Assembly (NCBI GenBank): GCA_964575255.1
Contig: CAZNPZ010000006.1
Span: 27,527-91,526 of the forward strand
DNA length: 64,000 nucleotides
DNA from: JAEZHK01 sp964575255
GTDB lineage: Bacteria; Bacillota; Clostridia; Christensenellales; Aristaeellaceae
Reading direction: 5' to 3'
Shown: one piece after another, positions 7,542 to 16,599 of the stretch
Layout of the letters: each line of letters begins with the position of its first letter
How positions within the stretch are numbered: the first letter of the stretch is position 1
Position numbers and translations under genes: made by a program
The notes under the pieces: model-generated
The model's input: the letters and a program-made list of their open reading frames with translations, nothing else
Databases searched by the model: none
Told to the model about the DNA's origin: nothing

Positions 7542-8684
7542 ATGATTTATCTGGACAACGCGGCAACCAGCCATCCCAAGCCGGACGTCGTGATCAAGGC
7601 GGTTGTCGACGCGCTGACGGCCTACAACGCGAACCCCGGCCGGTCGGGGCATGCGCGCGCGCTGGCGGCGGCCCGGATCGTATTGGAAGCGCGGGAAAGG
7701 CTGGCCACGCTGATCGGCGCGGAAGACCCACTGTCGGTCATCCACTGCTTCAACTGCACCGACGCGCTGAACCTTGCGATCAAGGGGGTCTTACGCCGAG
7801 GCGATCATGTGGTCACGTCGATGGCGGAGCACAACAGCGTGCTTCGGGTGCTGACGGAACTGTCCGACCGAGGCCAAATTTCGGTTTCCATGTTGCCCAC
7901 GAACGCCGAAGGGGTGCTTGAGCCATCAGTAGTCGAAAAAGCGATCACGACAAAGACGCGCCTTGTCGCGCTGACGCAGGCGTCCAACGTGACGGGCGCG
8001 CTGCAGCCGGTACGCGAAGTCGGCGCGCTGTGCGCGGAAAACGGATTCCTCTTTTTGGTGGACGGCGCGCAGGTGCTGGGCGAGTTGCCCGTCGACGTGA
8101 AGGCGATTGGCTGCCATCTGTACGCGTTTCCGGGGCACAAGGGCATTCTGGGGCCGCAGGGAACCGGCGGCTTGTACATCCGCCCAGGCCTCACGCTGAA
8201 CACGCTCCGCGAAGGCGGCACGGGCGCGTCGTCGGACAGCATGCGCCAGAATCCTGAAGGGCCGGAACGGTATGAGAGCGGCACGCTGAACCTTCCGGGC
8301 ATCGCGGGAATTTCCGCGGGCGCTCAATACGTCTCCGGAAAGCTGGACGAGATCGCAAGGCATGCGCGGAGCCTGACGGAACATCTGCTCCGCGGGCTGT
8401 ACGCGACACCCGGCGCGGTGGTTTACGGGCCAAAGTTGGCGGACGCGCGCGCGAGCCTTGTCAGCTTCAACCTCGCGGACTACGCCTCCGGCGTGGTCGC
8501 GGACGCGCTGGATCGGATGGGCTTCGCGGTACGCGGCGGCCTGCACTGCGCGCCAGGCGCTCACAGGATGCAGGATACGCTAAAGCGCGGCGCGGTGCGC
8601 GCCAGCATCGGCTACGCGAACACCCACGACGAGATCGAGAAGTTTCTCACCGCGGTTCGGAAAATTTCGCTGGGCGTTGTTTAG
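7542..8684 (+). CDS. Cysteine desulfurase family protein (class V aminotransferase fold)
   Basis: A 380-residue PLP enzyme that would take sulfur (or selenium) from cysteine. It opens MIYLDNAATSHPKP. The PLP lysine is in FPGHKGILGPQGTGG, and a candidate active cysteine lies near the C terminus in RGGLHCAPGAHR. This arrangement matches the family of cysteine desulfurases paired with DUF3343 rather than housekeeping IscS/NifS. GAGGGG precedes the ATG. The neighbouring DUF3343 gene and the molybdenum cofactor genes at 46-49 kb would fit a role in cofactor sulfur or selenium transfer, but that link is inferred. Confidence 0.88.
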   Translation: MIYLDNAATSHPKPDVVIKAVVDALTAYNANPGRSGHARALAAARIVLEARERLATLIGAEDPLSVIHCFNCTDALNLAIKGVLRRGDHVVTSMAEHNSVLRVLTELSDRGQISVSMLPTNAEGVLEPSVVEKAITTKTRLVALTQASNVTGALQPVREVGALCAENGFLFLVDGAQVLGELPVDVKAIGCHLYAFPGHKGILGPQGTGGLYIRPGLTLNTLREGGTGASSDSMRQNPEGPERYESGTLNLPGIAGISAGAQYVSGKLDEIARHARSLTEHLLRGLYATPGAVVYGPKLADARASLVSFNLADYASGVVADALDRMGFAVRGGLHCAPGAHRMQDTLKRGAVRASIGYANTHDEIEKFLTAVRKISLGVV

Positions 8685-8715
8685 CGGAATCCTCAGTCGA
8701 TGATGAAGCGCGGCG

Positions 8716-9837
8716 TCACGGCCAAAGCCTCCAGAAGCGCAGCAGTTTTCGGAGCATCTGGAGAAAGTCGCGCTTTTCCACCGCGCCGGTTGCGTACAGT
8801 TTAACGGATGCGACTGGTTTTCCGTCCACCATCGCCATCGCCGTTCCGACCTCCTGCCCCGCTTCGACCGGCGCGGACAGCGATTTCGGCAGATCCATCT
8901 TCAGTTCGCAGCGTTCGGTGTCCGCGACCGGCACGAGAAAATCCTCGCGCACCGCGGCGCAGACATAACCGCGAATACCGCTCTGGACGGGTATCTCGGC
9001 GGCAATCTCCCCCGCCGCGAGCAGTTCCACCGGATGGAAATGCTCAAAGCCCCAGTCCAGCAGCGTTCCGCCGGTCTCAAACCACATGCCGCAGTTTAGA
9101 ACCACGCCGACCAGTTCCATGCCGTCCCGCATGGCGGAAAATACCAAGCATCGCCCCGCACGGTCTGTAAACCCTGTCTTGACGCCCGTCGCGCCATCGT
9201 AGGTTGTCAGCAGCGTATTCTTGTTCTTCAGACTGCGCAGATACGGGCTGCCCTCCCACGGAAGTGTCGCGCTCTTTGTGTTCACCAATGCACGAAAGTC
9301 AGGGTTTTTCATTGCCTCGCACGCGATCTTCGCAAGACCCAGCGCCGACGCGCCGTTTCCGCCCTGATCCAGCCCGTGCGGGTTGGTGAAGTGCGCGGTT
9401 GCGCCCAGCGCTTCGGCGCGCTCGTTCATTAAGCTCACAAAAGTATCCACGTTGCCGGAAACGTGTTCCGCGATGGCGACCGCCGCGTCGTTTCCGGAGC
9501 GAAGCATCAGCCCCAGAAGCATCTGGTGCATGGTCAGCGTCTCGCCTTCCGACAGGTAGATTGAAGTACCCTCGACGCCGCTCGCGTTCTTGCTGGCGGT
9601 CACGATCTCATCGGACCTTGAATTTTCCAGTGCCAAGAGCGCGGTCATGACCTTGGTGGTGGACGCGATTGGCAAGAGCTCGTCCGCGTTCTGCGCGTAC
9701 AAAACGCGACCGCTTGCCCGGTCGACCAATACGCTGGCGCGAGCGGACAGTTCCAGCACGTCGCCGTCGTACGCCGCCATCGCGCAAGGCTGAAGAAGTA
9801 ATAAAAGGATCAGCAAACAGACAAAAAAAACGCGCAC
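8716..9837 (-). CDS. dacF: D-alanyl-D-alanine carboxypeptidase (DacF/PBP5 type)
   Basis: A 373-residue low-molecular-weight penicillin-binding protein that trims peptidoglycan stem peptides outside the membrane. A signal peptide is at residues 1-21. The active-site motifs are ASTTK (SxxK), SGN in RSGNDAAVA, and KTG in VKTGFTDRAG. The end is an amphipathic Arg/Trp-rich helix (LRKLLRFWRLWP), as expected for peripheral membrane anchoring. The start is a GTG with GGAGG seven bases upstream. The family includes vegetative DacA and sporulation DacF, and the sporulation assignment here is only probable. Confidence 0.9.
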   Translation of the reverse strand: MRVFFVCLLILLLLLQPCAMAAYDGDVLELSARASVLVDRASGRVLYAQNADELLPIASTTKVMTALLALENSRSDEIVTASKNASGVEGTSIYLSEGETLTMHQMLLGLMLRSGNDAAVAIAEHVSGNVDTFVSLMNERAEALGATAHFTNPHGLDQGGNGASALGLAKIACEAMKNPDFRALVNTKSATLPWEGSPYLRSLKNKNTLLTTYDGATGVKTGFTDRAGRCLVFSAMRDGMELVGVVLNCGMWFETGGTLLDWGFEHFHPVELLAAGEIAAEIPVQSGIRGYVCAAVREDFLVPVADTERCELKMDLPKSLSAPVEAGQEVGTAMAMVDGKPVASVKLYATGAVEKRDFLQMLRKLLRFWRLWP

Positions 9838-9884
9838 GACATCGCCTCCACAGGGGACTCGGCAATGGGTATGCGCGCCGTGAC

Positions 9885-11054
9885 TTATGTATTCAGGGAT
9901 TCCTGAAGAATCTCAAACCCGTCCGCGCCCAGATACCGGCAGAATTCCTTGAGGCATGCCCTGCGCGCAGCCTTCATATCGCGGTCAGGCTTGCCTTCCC
10001 ACCACCAATTTGCGATTGAGAGCACACCGCCCCGGAAATGCTTCGGCTCAAACCGTGCGACGAACTGATCCCGGCAGTACACCGGCAGCACATAGTACCC
10101 GAATTTGCGCTGCGGCGCGGGCACGTAGACTTCCCAACGGTACTGAAATCCATACAGCGCTTCGATCAGCTTTCGATCCCAGATCAGGTTGTCCAGCGGC
10201 GCGATCACGCGCATGCGCCCGTCCGCGCTGGAAGCGCGCGCGCTTTCAAGGATCGGGACGTCTTCGCTTCGGAGGTACAGCGGCTTTCTCAGGTCCTCCA
10301 CCTGTACCTCGGCGACCTTCCCCTCATTTATTAGTCTTGAAAGCGCCGCCTGCCTTTCCGCGGCTTTCAGGTTGACGCCCAGCAGCGCGTCGCTTGGTCC
10401 ATCCGGAAGGAACCCGACGCTTCCGATCCGCCTGAGGTACTGCCACGCGTGGTAGTCTTCGTCCGAGGGATTGGGATCGGCGGCGGTAAGAATGTCACTG
10501 GACACATGGCGACCAATCAGGTCATAATAGCGTCGAGCGCCGCTCCGGTGGTGTAAAACCAGATCACCGCGAAGCCAAAGACTCTCCAGAGCCGCCCGCC
10601 CCAGCTTCGTCGGCCCCCAGGGCCAATCGACCTTTTCATTCAGCGCAAGGTCGTCCGAACACAGCGCGCCGCGCGAATCGACCTCCTTAAGTACGTGCTC
10701 GAATCGCTCCTGGATCACATCGTTCTTTGGATGGAACCAGGTGCCCTCCCGGCGAGCCCGTGCAAAACAAGGGTAGTCCCTGGCAGGATAGATCGCGAGG
10801 TTCTTGTCAAACCCGTCTAGGAGCGTCCGCTCCCCATACAGCGCGTCCAGCAGGTGCTCCGGCTTGTAGCCGACGATGCGGCTCTGAAGCACCAGATCGG
10901 CGTTGCGCCCGACCACATCCAACGGGTCATACTGGATACAGCCGCGCCGCGCGACCTGCTCGGCCACCTTTCCTGCGGGCGTCGTGGCGGACATGGGCCG
11001 CTCAAAATGGAGGTGCGTCAGATAGCGCCGCGCCTCGACGCGCGTCAGCCGCAT
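9885..11054 (-). CDS. YcaQ-type interstrand-crosslink DNA glycosylase (HTH_42 family)
   Basis: A 389-residue member of the AlkZ/YcaQ family of tandem winged-helix glycosylases. Escherichia coli YcaQ unhooks nitrogen-mustard interstrand crosslinks. The catalytic signature is visible as GCIQYDPLDVVGR (about residues 39-51). The Q-x-D form is that of YcaQ, in contrast to the Q-x-Q of the antibiotic-resistance enzyme AlkZ. The start overlaps the end of the MrfA-like helicase gene by ten bases, so translation is likely coupled. Pairing with a mitomycin-type repair helicase supports crosslink repair. Confidence 0.88.
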   Translation of the reverse strand: MRLTRVEARRYLTHLHFERPMSATTPAGKVAEQVARRGCIQYDPLDVVGRNADLVLQSRIVGYKPEHLLDALYGERTLLDGFDKNLAIYPARDYPCFARARREGTWFHPKNDVIQERFEHVLKEVDSRGALCSDDLALNEKVDWPWGPTKLGRAALESLWLRGDLVLHHRSGARRYYDLIGRHVSSDILTAADPNPSDEDYHAWQYLRRIGSVGFLPDGPSDALLGVNLKAAERQAALSRLINEGKVAEVQVEDLRKPLYLRSEDVPILESARASSADGRMRVIAPLDNLIWDRKLIEALYGFQYRWEVYVPAPQRKFGYYVLPVYCRDQFVARFEPKHFRGGVLSIANWWWEGKPDRDMKAARRACLKEFCRYLGADGFEILQESLNT

Positions 11055-13318
11055 GGCGTTCCTCCGCACAGCCGTTGGAGGATCAGCGTCAGCGTACCCT
11101 TCGCGCCCTCCGCCGCCGCGCCGACACACGCTGGGCAACCGTGCTCGCACGGGCAGCTTGTGAGCGCCTCCAGTGCCCGTTTGAACAGCTCCAGGTCCAT
11201 CTCGTACACCCGGTCGGAGAGGCCGAGGCCGCCCGGCGTGCCGTCGTTGAGAAACAGCGTCGGCATTTTTGTAAAAGAATCGCGGGTATGGTAGCTGACG
11301 TGGATATCACCCGGCGCGCACATCAGGTACGCCGGCGCGATGCCGCGTAGCAGGTGCGCGAGGCCCACCATCGCGGTCTGAACTTCCTCGCGGCCGTAGG
11401 TTTCCTCCAGCGCCTCTGGCAGCACCCACCAGCATGCGGTGGTGTGCATTTCAAGTTCCGGCAGCGTGACCGGCCCCCAGCCCAAATTCTCCTGCGTGTC
11501 CAGCTTCATCTTCTTGAAAAGCGTCACGATGGAACTGACCAACACTTCCCCCCGATGCCGCGCCATCTCACCCATCGGGTGGCTGTCAAACTCGTCCAGC
11601 ACCTTGACGCTGACCACGAGGTTCGCGTCGGTGTAGTAGTCTACGTCGACGGCGCGGACGTAGGCTTTTTTATTGTCAAAATCAAGTTCCTCCACCTGGT
11701 ACTGCCGCCCCTCGTGCAGGTAGATCGCGTACTGATGGAGCAGCATCGGAACCGTGAAGCGGTCCATCTCGCCCAGCACGCGGTGGTGCGATGGAGTCGA
11801 AATGTCCACGATCACGAAGTTCTGGTCGGAAGCGGATCTCAGGCTGATTCCCGCCTGCGGGAACTCCTCGGCCATCCAGTAGTAGCGTCCGCCGGTCTTC
11901 TGCAAAATGTGCTCCTCGCACAGGTACTCCAGCATCTCAGTAGTGGACGCGAGGCCGCCGAAGCGTTCACCCTCCTCGAACGGCAATTCGTAGGCGGCGC
12001 ACTTCAGGTGATTGAGCAGAATGTACAGGTTGTCCGGGTTGATCAGCGCTCGCTCCGGCGAGCGGCCGAAGAAGAAATCCGGGTGGTTGACGATGTATTG
12101 ATCCAGCGGACTGGAACTCGCGATCAGGATGGTCAGCGACTCGCCCTGTCGCCGCCCCGCGCGGCCCGCCTGCTGCCAGGCGCTGGCGATGGTGCCGGGA
12201 TAGCCGCACAGGAGGCAAACGTCCAGCTGGCCGATGTCTATGCCCAGTTCCAGCGCGTTGGTGGAGACGACGGTCGAGACATCCCCCGCCCGGAGCGCCC
12301 GTTCGATCTCGCGCCGGAGTGACGGCAAATACCCGCCCCGGTAGCCGCGCACCCGGCCCGCGTCGCCGAGCGGCTCCCGCACGGTGTCCTTGAGCGAGCG
12401 AACCATCACCTCGACCGCGAGGCGCGACCGGGCGAAGATGATCGTCTGGATGTCGTTTCGTAGGAGGTCGGCCGCGATCCTGCGCGTCTCCGGCAGCGAT
12501 CCCGCTCGGATGCCCAGCTGGCGGTTGACGACCGGCGGATTATAAAAAATCACATGCTTCTTGGCGGACGGCGCGCCGTTCTGGTCGATGGCCACAATGT
12601 CCTCGCCGGTCATCATGCGGCTGAGTTCCGCCGGATTTTCGATGGTCGCGGAGCAGCACACGAACTGCGGGTGCGCGCCGTAGAACGCGCAGATGCGCTT
12701 TAATCGCCGGATCACGTTGGCGAGGTTGGAGCCAAACACGCCGCGGTATGCGTGGATCTCGTCGATCACCACATACTTCAGGTTCTCAAACAGCTTGACC
12801 CACTTGGTGTGGTGCGGGAGAATGCCCGCGTGCAGCATGTCCGGGTTTGTGACCACGATGTGCCCCGCCTGGCGGATCGCGGTGCGCGCGCTGGCGGCTG
12901 TGTCGCCGTCATAGGTGAACGCCTTGATTTCTGCGCCCATCGCCTCAATGACTTCGTAGAGTTCCGATACCTGGTCGCTGGACAGCGCCTTGGTCGGGAA
13001 AAGGTACAGCGCGCGGGCGGACGGGTCTTTTCGGATCGCGTTCAGCACAGGCAGGTTGTAGCAGAGCGTCTTGCCCGACGCGGTGGGCGTGACCACCACG
13101 ATGCTTTGACCGGCGGAAAGCGCGTCAAACGCGTCCCGCTGGTGGCTATAGAGCTGATGGACGCCGCGCGCCATCAGTGCCTCGTGAAGGGACGCGTCCA
13201 GCGCCTCCGGAAACGGCGCGTACCGCGCCGGGCGTGCGGGAATCTCGCGCCAGCAGGCGACGTTTTGCATGAAGGCGTCATTTTGTTTGAGTGCGCTCAG
13301 GTACTGCGCGAGGTTCAT
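11045..13318 (-). CDS. mrfA: MrfA/YprA-type DEXH helicase with DUF1998 domain
   Basis: A 757-residue superfamily 2 helicase. Motif I is TPTASGKTLCYN, motif II is VVIDEIHAYRG, and motif VI has QQAGRAGRR. The C-terminal DUF1998 domain ends in a zinc-like cluster C-x-C-x3-C-x2-C (SCPCEHGCPACVG). Bacillus subtilis MrfA (YprA) unwinds 3'-to-5' and works with the exonuclease MrfB in repair of mitomycin C damage. No MrfB-like gene lies next door; the partner is instead a YcaQ-type glycosylase. The ATG has GGGGGGAG upstream. nrdG ends 12 bases before it, so all may be read from the nrdD side. Confidence 0.93.
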   Translation of the reverse strand: MNLAQYLSALKQNDAFMQNVACWREIPARPARYAPFPEALDASLHEALMARGVHQLYSHQRDAFDALSAGQSIVVVTPTASGKTLCYNLPVLNAIRKDPSARALYLFPTKALSSDQVSELYEVIEAMGAEIKAFTYDGDTAASARTAIRQAGHIVVTNPDMLHAGILPHHTKWVKLFENLKYVVIDEIHAYRGVFGSNLANVIRRLKRICAFYGAHPQFVCCSATIENPAELSRMMTGEDIVAIDQNGAPSAKKHVIFYNPPVVNRQLGIRAGSLPETRRIAADLLRNDIQTIIFARSRLAVEVMVRSLKDTVREPLGDAGRVRGYRGGYLPSLRREIERALRAGDVSTVVSTNALELGIDIGQLDVCLLCGYPGTIASAWQQAGRAGRRQGESLTILIASSSPLDQYIVNHPDFFFGRSPERALINPDNLYILLNHLKCAAYELPFEEGERFGGLASTTEMLEYLCEEHILQKTGGRYYWMAEEFPQAGISLRSASDQNFVIVDISTPSHHRVLGEMDRFTVPMLLHQYAIYLHEGRQYQVEELDFDNKKAYVRAVDVDYYTDANLVVSVKVLDEFDSHPMGEMARHRGEVLVSSIVTLFKKMKLDTQENLGWGPVTLPELEMHTTACWWVLPEALEETYGREEVQTAMVGLAHLLRGIAPAYLMCAPGDIHVSYHTRDSFTKMPTLFLNDGTPGGLGLSDRVYEMDLELFKRALEALTSCPCEHGCPACVGAAAEGAKGTLTLILQRLCGGTPCG

Positions 13319-13330
13319 CGGCTCCCCCCT

Positions 13331-13822
13331 TCACGTCTCCTCCAGCACGACTTCGCCGCACAGGATGGATTGTTGTACGTCGATCACGCGCTGATTCTTC
13401 GAACCGCGAAAGCGCTTTTCCAGCGTCCGCTCCGATAGGATGAACGGCCCGTCCACCAGAACGTCACAGGCGGCCAGCAGCCGCTTTTTCTCCTGGTCGG
13501 CGTTCAGTTCCTCGAACGTGTAGCCGCTGTACGCCCAGACATTAAGACCCATCCGGTGCGCCGCCTCTGCGAGCCGTACGCAGGGTTCAACCTGTAAAAA
13601 CGGTTCGCCACCCGACAGCGTCAGCCCGTCCAGCAAAGGATTTTTTTGCATGTCGTCTACAAGGCTTTCGACAGTAGTCTCGTGCCCTCCGTTTGGGTCG
13701 TGGGTCTCCATATTATGGCAGCCGGGGCAGTTGTGAAAACACCCCTGCGTAAACACGGTGAAGCGAAAACCAGGCCCGTCGACGATGGACTCGCGGACGA
13801 CGCCAGCGATTCGAATGTTCAT
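13331..13822 (-). CDS. nrdG: Anaerobic ribonucleotide reductase activating protein
   Basis: A 163-residue radical SAM enzyme that creates the glycyl radical on NrdD. The cluster motif is C-x3-C-x2-C in TQGCFHNCPGCHN, preceded by the usual RVDGPG-like region (RESIVDGPGFRFTVF). The GGEP motif follows at SGGEPFLQ. GGAGAG precedes the ATG. It lies downstream of nrdD with a hairpin in the 203-base gap. Confidence 0.97.
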   Translation of the reverse strand: MNIRIAGVVRESIVDGPGFRFTVFTQGCFHNCPGCHNMETHDPNGGHETTVESLVDDMQKNPLLDGLTLSGGEPFLQVEPCVRLAEAAHRMGLNVWAYSGYTFEELNADQEKKRLLAACDVLVDGPFILSERTLEKRFRGSKNQRVIDVQQSILCGEVVLEET

Positions 13823-13906
13823 AGATCTCTCCTGATTTCCGGCCCGGAAACGGGATATCCCCCTCGGGCGAATTCTCTCAATCGTATAGACAAACGAAAC
13901 TGCAAT

Positions 13907-13933
13907 GCGCGGCGCGCTTGAAACGCGCCGCGC
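13907..13933 (-). terminator. Hairpin between nrdD and nrdG
   Basis: A perfect 10-bp stem of alternating G and C (13907-13916 with 13924-13933) with a 7-base loop. The downstream minus-strand sequence is only moderately T-rich (ATTGCAGTTTCGTTTG). It may be a partial terminator or processing site that lowers nrdG relative to nrdD. Confidence 0.45.
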
Positions 13934-14025
13934 CGGTCAAAGAAAAGTGCCGCAGCGTCGATCAACCATTCAGACGGCCCCCCGGAGCGGCGTATCGCAG
14001 CACCCCGGAAGGCCTAAAAGGCGGT

Positions 14026-16353
14026 TTACTCGACGCGGCTGCACGAATGCTTGAGCCGCTCGGATTCCTCGGTGCGCTTGGCGTTGTTGAAGCGGTCGAG
14101 CGTTCCGACCAGATACCCGGTGATGCGTCGGATGCGCTCGAAGCGGTGCTCGTCTTCCGACCTTCCGCACAGTGGGCAGGTATCCCCGATCACGCCGTTG
14201 TAGCCGCAGACGGGATCGCGGTCGACCGGATGGTTGATGGAGCCGTAGCCGATGCCGCTCTCCTTCATCAGCCGGACGATCTTCTCGAAAGCCTCCAGGT
14301 TCTGCGCGGTGTCGCCGTCCAGTTCCACATAAGAGATGTGGCCGGCGTTGGTCAGCGCGTGGTAGGGGGCTTCGGTCTGGATCTTCTCGACCGCGCCGAT
14401 CGGGAAGTAAACCGGGATGTGGAAGCTGTTGGTGTAGTATTCTCGGTCGGTCACGCCGCTGATCACGCCGAAGCGCTCGCGGTCGAGCCGCACAAACCGC
14501 CCGGAAAGCCCCTCGGCGGGCGTGGCCAATAGCGTCACATTCATGCCGGTTTCTTTCGCCTTTTCGTCGCAGCGCGCGCGCATGTGGCCGATGATCTCAA
14601 GCCCCATGTTCTGCGCCTGCTGGCTCTCGCCGTGGTGTTGGCCGATCAGCGCTTTCAGCGTCTCGGCGAGGCCGATGAAGCCCATCGACAATGTGCCGTG
14701 CTTGAGCACCTCTCGGATCTCGTCCTCCCAGCCCAGCGTCTCGCTGTCCAGCCACACACCCTGACCCATCAGGAACGGGAAATTGCGCACTTTCTTGGCC
14801 GCCTGGATCTCGTAGCGCTCAAAGAGCTGCTCAAACACCAGGTCGATCACCCGATCCAGTTCGGAGAAGAACTGTTCCACGTCATGGTTGGCCTTGATCG
14901 CGATGCGCGGCAGGTTGACCGAGGTAAAACTCAGGTTGCCGCGGCCGTTGGAAATCTCCTTGGTCTTGTCGTGGATGTTCCCGATTACGCGGGTGCGGCA
15001 GCCCATGTAGGAAATCTCCGTTTCTGGGCGGCCGGGCACGTAATACTGAAGGTTGTAGGGCGCGTCCTGGAACGAAAAGTTCGGGAACAGGCGCTTGGCC
15101 GAAACCCGGCAAGCCAGCTTGAACAGGTCGTAGTTCGGGTCGCCGGGGTTGTAATTGATGCCTTCCTTGACCCGGAAGATCTGGATCGGGAAAATCGGCG
15201 TCTCGCCGCCGCCCAGGCCTTCCTCGGTGGACAGGAGCAGGTTGCGCATCACGAGCCGACCCTCCGGCGAGGTGTCCATGCCGTAGTTGATCGACGAGAA
15301 CGGCACCTGGGCCCCGGCGCGGGAGTTCATCGTGTTCAGGTTGTGGATCAGCGCCTCCATCGCCTGGAAGGTGGCGCGGTCGGTCTCCTCGGTAGCCTTC
15401 TGCTGGGCGAACGCCTGGAGTCGGGTGATATCCGGATCGGAAAGCCCCTGCGCTGCCAGAAATTCGTGTTCCGAGGCTTTAAAGTCCGCGTTCTCCACCA
15501 ACGTCGGGTTGAGACCGCGGTTCTTCAGTTCGTCAAAGTACAATCTTACCATTCCCGCTGCGTCGGAGATCGATGTGGTCAGTTCCAGCGCGCGGATCAT
15601 GTTGTCGCGGTAGCGCTTCCGGAACGTTTTCTTCACGCCCTCGGCCATCGAATAGTCGAAGTTGACCACCGACTGGCCGCCGTGCTGGTCGTTCTGATTG
15701 GCCTGAATCGCAATGCAGGCAAGCGCGGAGTAGCTGTAGATGTCGTTGGGCTCCCGGAGTACGCCGTGACCGGTGGAGAATCCGCCGGAGAACAGTTTGA
15801 TCAGGTCGATCTGGCAGCAGGTAGTGGTCAGCGTTAAAAAGTCCATGTCGTGGATGTGGATATCGCCCTCGGCGTGGGCCGCGGAATGGGCGGGTTTCAG
15901 CACGAACAGGCTATTGAACTGCTTCGCGCCCTCGGCGCCGTACTTCAGCATCGCGCCCATTGCGGTGTCGCCGTTGATGTTCGCGTTTTCGCGCTTGATG
16001 TCGGAATCCCGCGCGGGCTTGAAGGTGATGTCGTCATAGATCTGCATCAGGCGGGTGTTCATCTCACGCACGCGGGATCGCTCCGCCCGGTACAGGATGT
16101 AGCTCTTGGCCGTGCGGACGAAGCCGTTCTCGATCAGCACGCGCTCCACCATGTCCTGCACTTCTTCTACGGTGGGGATGCCGATATTCTCGCTGGACTC
16201 CAGTTCGGCGACGACCTGCATCGTCAGATCCTGCGCCGTCTTCTCGGTCTTGGCGCTGCCGCTGGCCTGAAACGCCTTCATGATCGCCTCGGTGATTTTG
16301 ACTGGTGTGAAAGGGACTTCTCGGCCGTCCCGCTTTTTGATGGTATCGATCAT
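14026..16353 (-). CDS. nrdD: Anaerobic ribonucleoside-triphosphate reductase (class III)
   Basis: A 775-residue glycyl-radical reductase making dNTPs without oxygen. The N-terminal ATP cone opens MIDTIKKRDGREVPF and senses ATP/dATP. Near the C terminus a four-cysteine zinc site is seen (the last two in CPLCG), followed by the glycyl radical loop RRITGYLVGTLDRFNN. The ATG at 16353 is chosen because GGAGG lies upstream and it begins the family's conserved opening. A very good sigma-A promoter with an NrdR-like box lies just upstream. Confidence 0.97.
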   Translation of the reverse strand: MIDTIKKRDGREVPFTPVKITEAIMKAFQASGSAKTEKTAQDLTMQVVAELESSENIGIPTVEEVQDMVERVLIENGFVRTAKSYILYRAERSRVREMNTRLMQIYDDITFKPARDSDIKRENANINGDTAMGAMLKYGAEGAKQFNSLFVLKPAHSAAHAEGDIHIHDMDFLTLTTTCCQIDLIKLFSGGFSTGHGVLREPNDIYSYSALACIAIQANQNDQHGGQSVVNFDYSMAEGVKKTFRKRYRDNMIRALELTTSISDAAGMVRLYFDELKNRGLNPTLVENADFKASEHEFLAAQGLSDPDITRLQAFAQQKATEETDRATFQAMEALIHNLNTMNSRAGAQVPFSSINYGMDTSPEGRLVMRNLLLSTEEGLGGGETPIFPIQIFRVKEGINYNPGDPNYDLFKLACRVSAKRLFPNFSFQDAPYNLQYYVPGRPETEISYMGCRTRVIGNIHDKTKEISNGRGNLSFTSVNLPRIAIKANHDVEQFFSELDRVIDLVFEQLFERYEIQAAKKVRNFPFLMGQGVWLDSETLGWEDEIREVLKHGTLSMGFIGLAETLKALIGQHHGESQQAQNMGLEIIGHMRARCDEKAKETGMNVTLLATPAEGLSGRFVRLDRERFGVISGVTDREYYTNSFHIPVYFPIGAVEKIQTEAPYHALTNAGHISYVELDGDTAQNLEAFEKIVRLMKESGIGYGSINHPVDRDPVCGYNGVIGDTCPLCGRSEDEHRFERIRRITGYLVGTLDRFNNAKRTEESERLKHSCSRVE

Positions 16354-16404
16354 GACGTTCGCCTCCAGAGATGAATAAAGCGGCGATCCGCCGCCCAAAT
16401 GCAA

Positions 16405-16437
16405 ATACATTATATTGTGGTTGGCGGATGCTGTCAA
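16405..16437 (-). promoter_or_regulatory. nrdD promoter with an NrdR-like box over the -10
   Basis: TTGACA (16432-16437), a 17-base spacer and TATAAT (16409-16414) match the sigma-A consensus exactly. The 16 bases at 16405-16420 read on the minus strand as a near match to the NrdR box (core C-w-ATATAT-w-G, one core mismatch). NrdR boxes usually come in pairs; no second box was found, so regulation by NrdR is tentative while the promoter is strong. Confidence 0.8.
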
Positions 16438-16549
16438 TACAACAGGTGGAATCAGGAACGATTTTACAGGGCGTTCGGAACATCAGTTTGACAGGATCTG
16501 ACATTTCCTTGATTTGTTTGAAATAAATCGAACGGTGTCTGAAAAATCG

Positions 16550-16578
16550 TTGCGCCCGGTTTTTCGATTTGATACAAT
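16550..16578 (+). promoter_or_regulatory. Promoter of thyX
   Basis: TTGCGC (16550-16555), a 17-base spacer and TACAAT (16573-16578) lie about 22 bases upstream of the TTG start. It is back to back with the nrdD promoter, so two dNTP-supply genes share one control region. Confidence 0.55.
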
Positions 16579-16599
16579 ATCCCCAAAGGGAGTGATCGT

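Noticed and set aside
13823..14025. A small gene between nrdD and nrdG
   Set aside because: Frames there are short and lack a ribosome site. A hairpin is the only structure seen.
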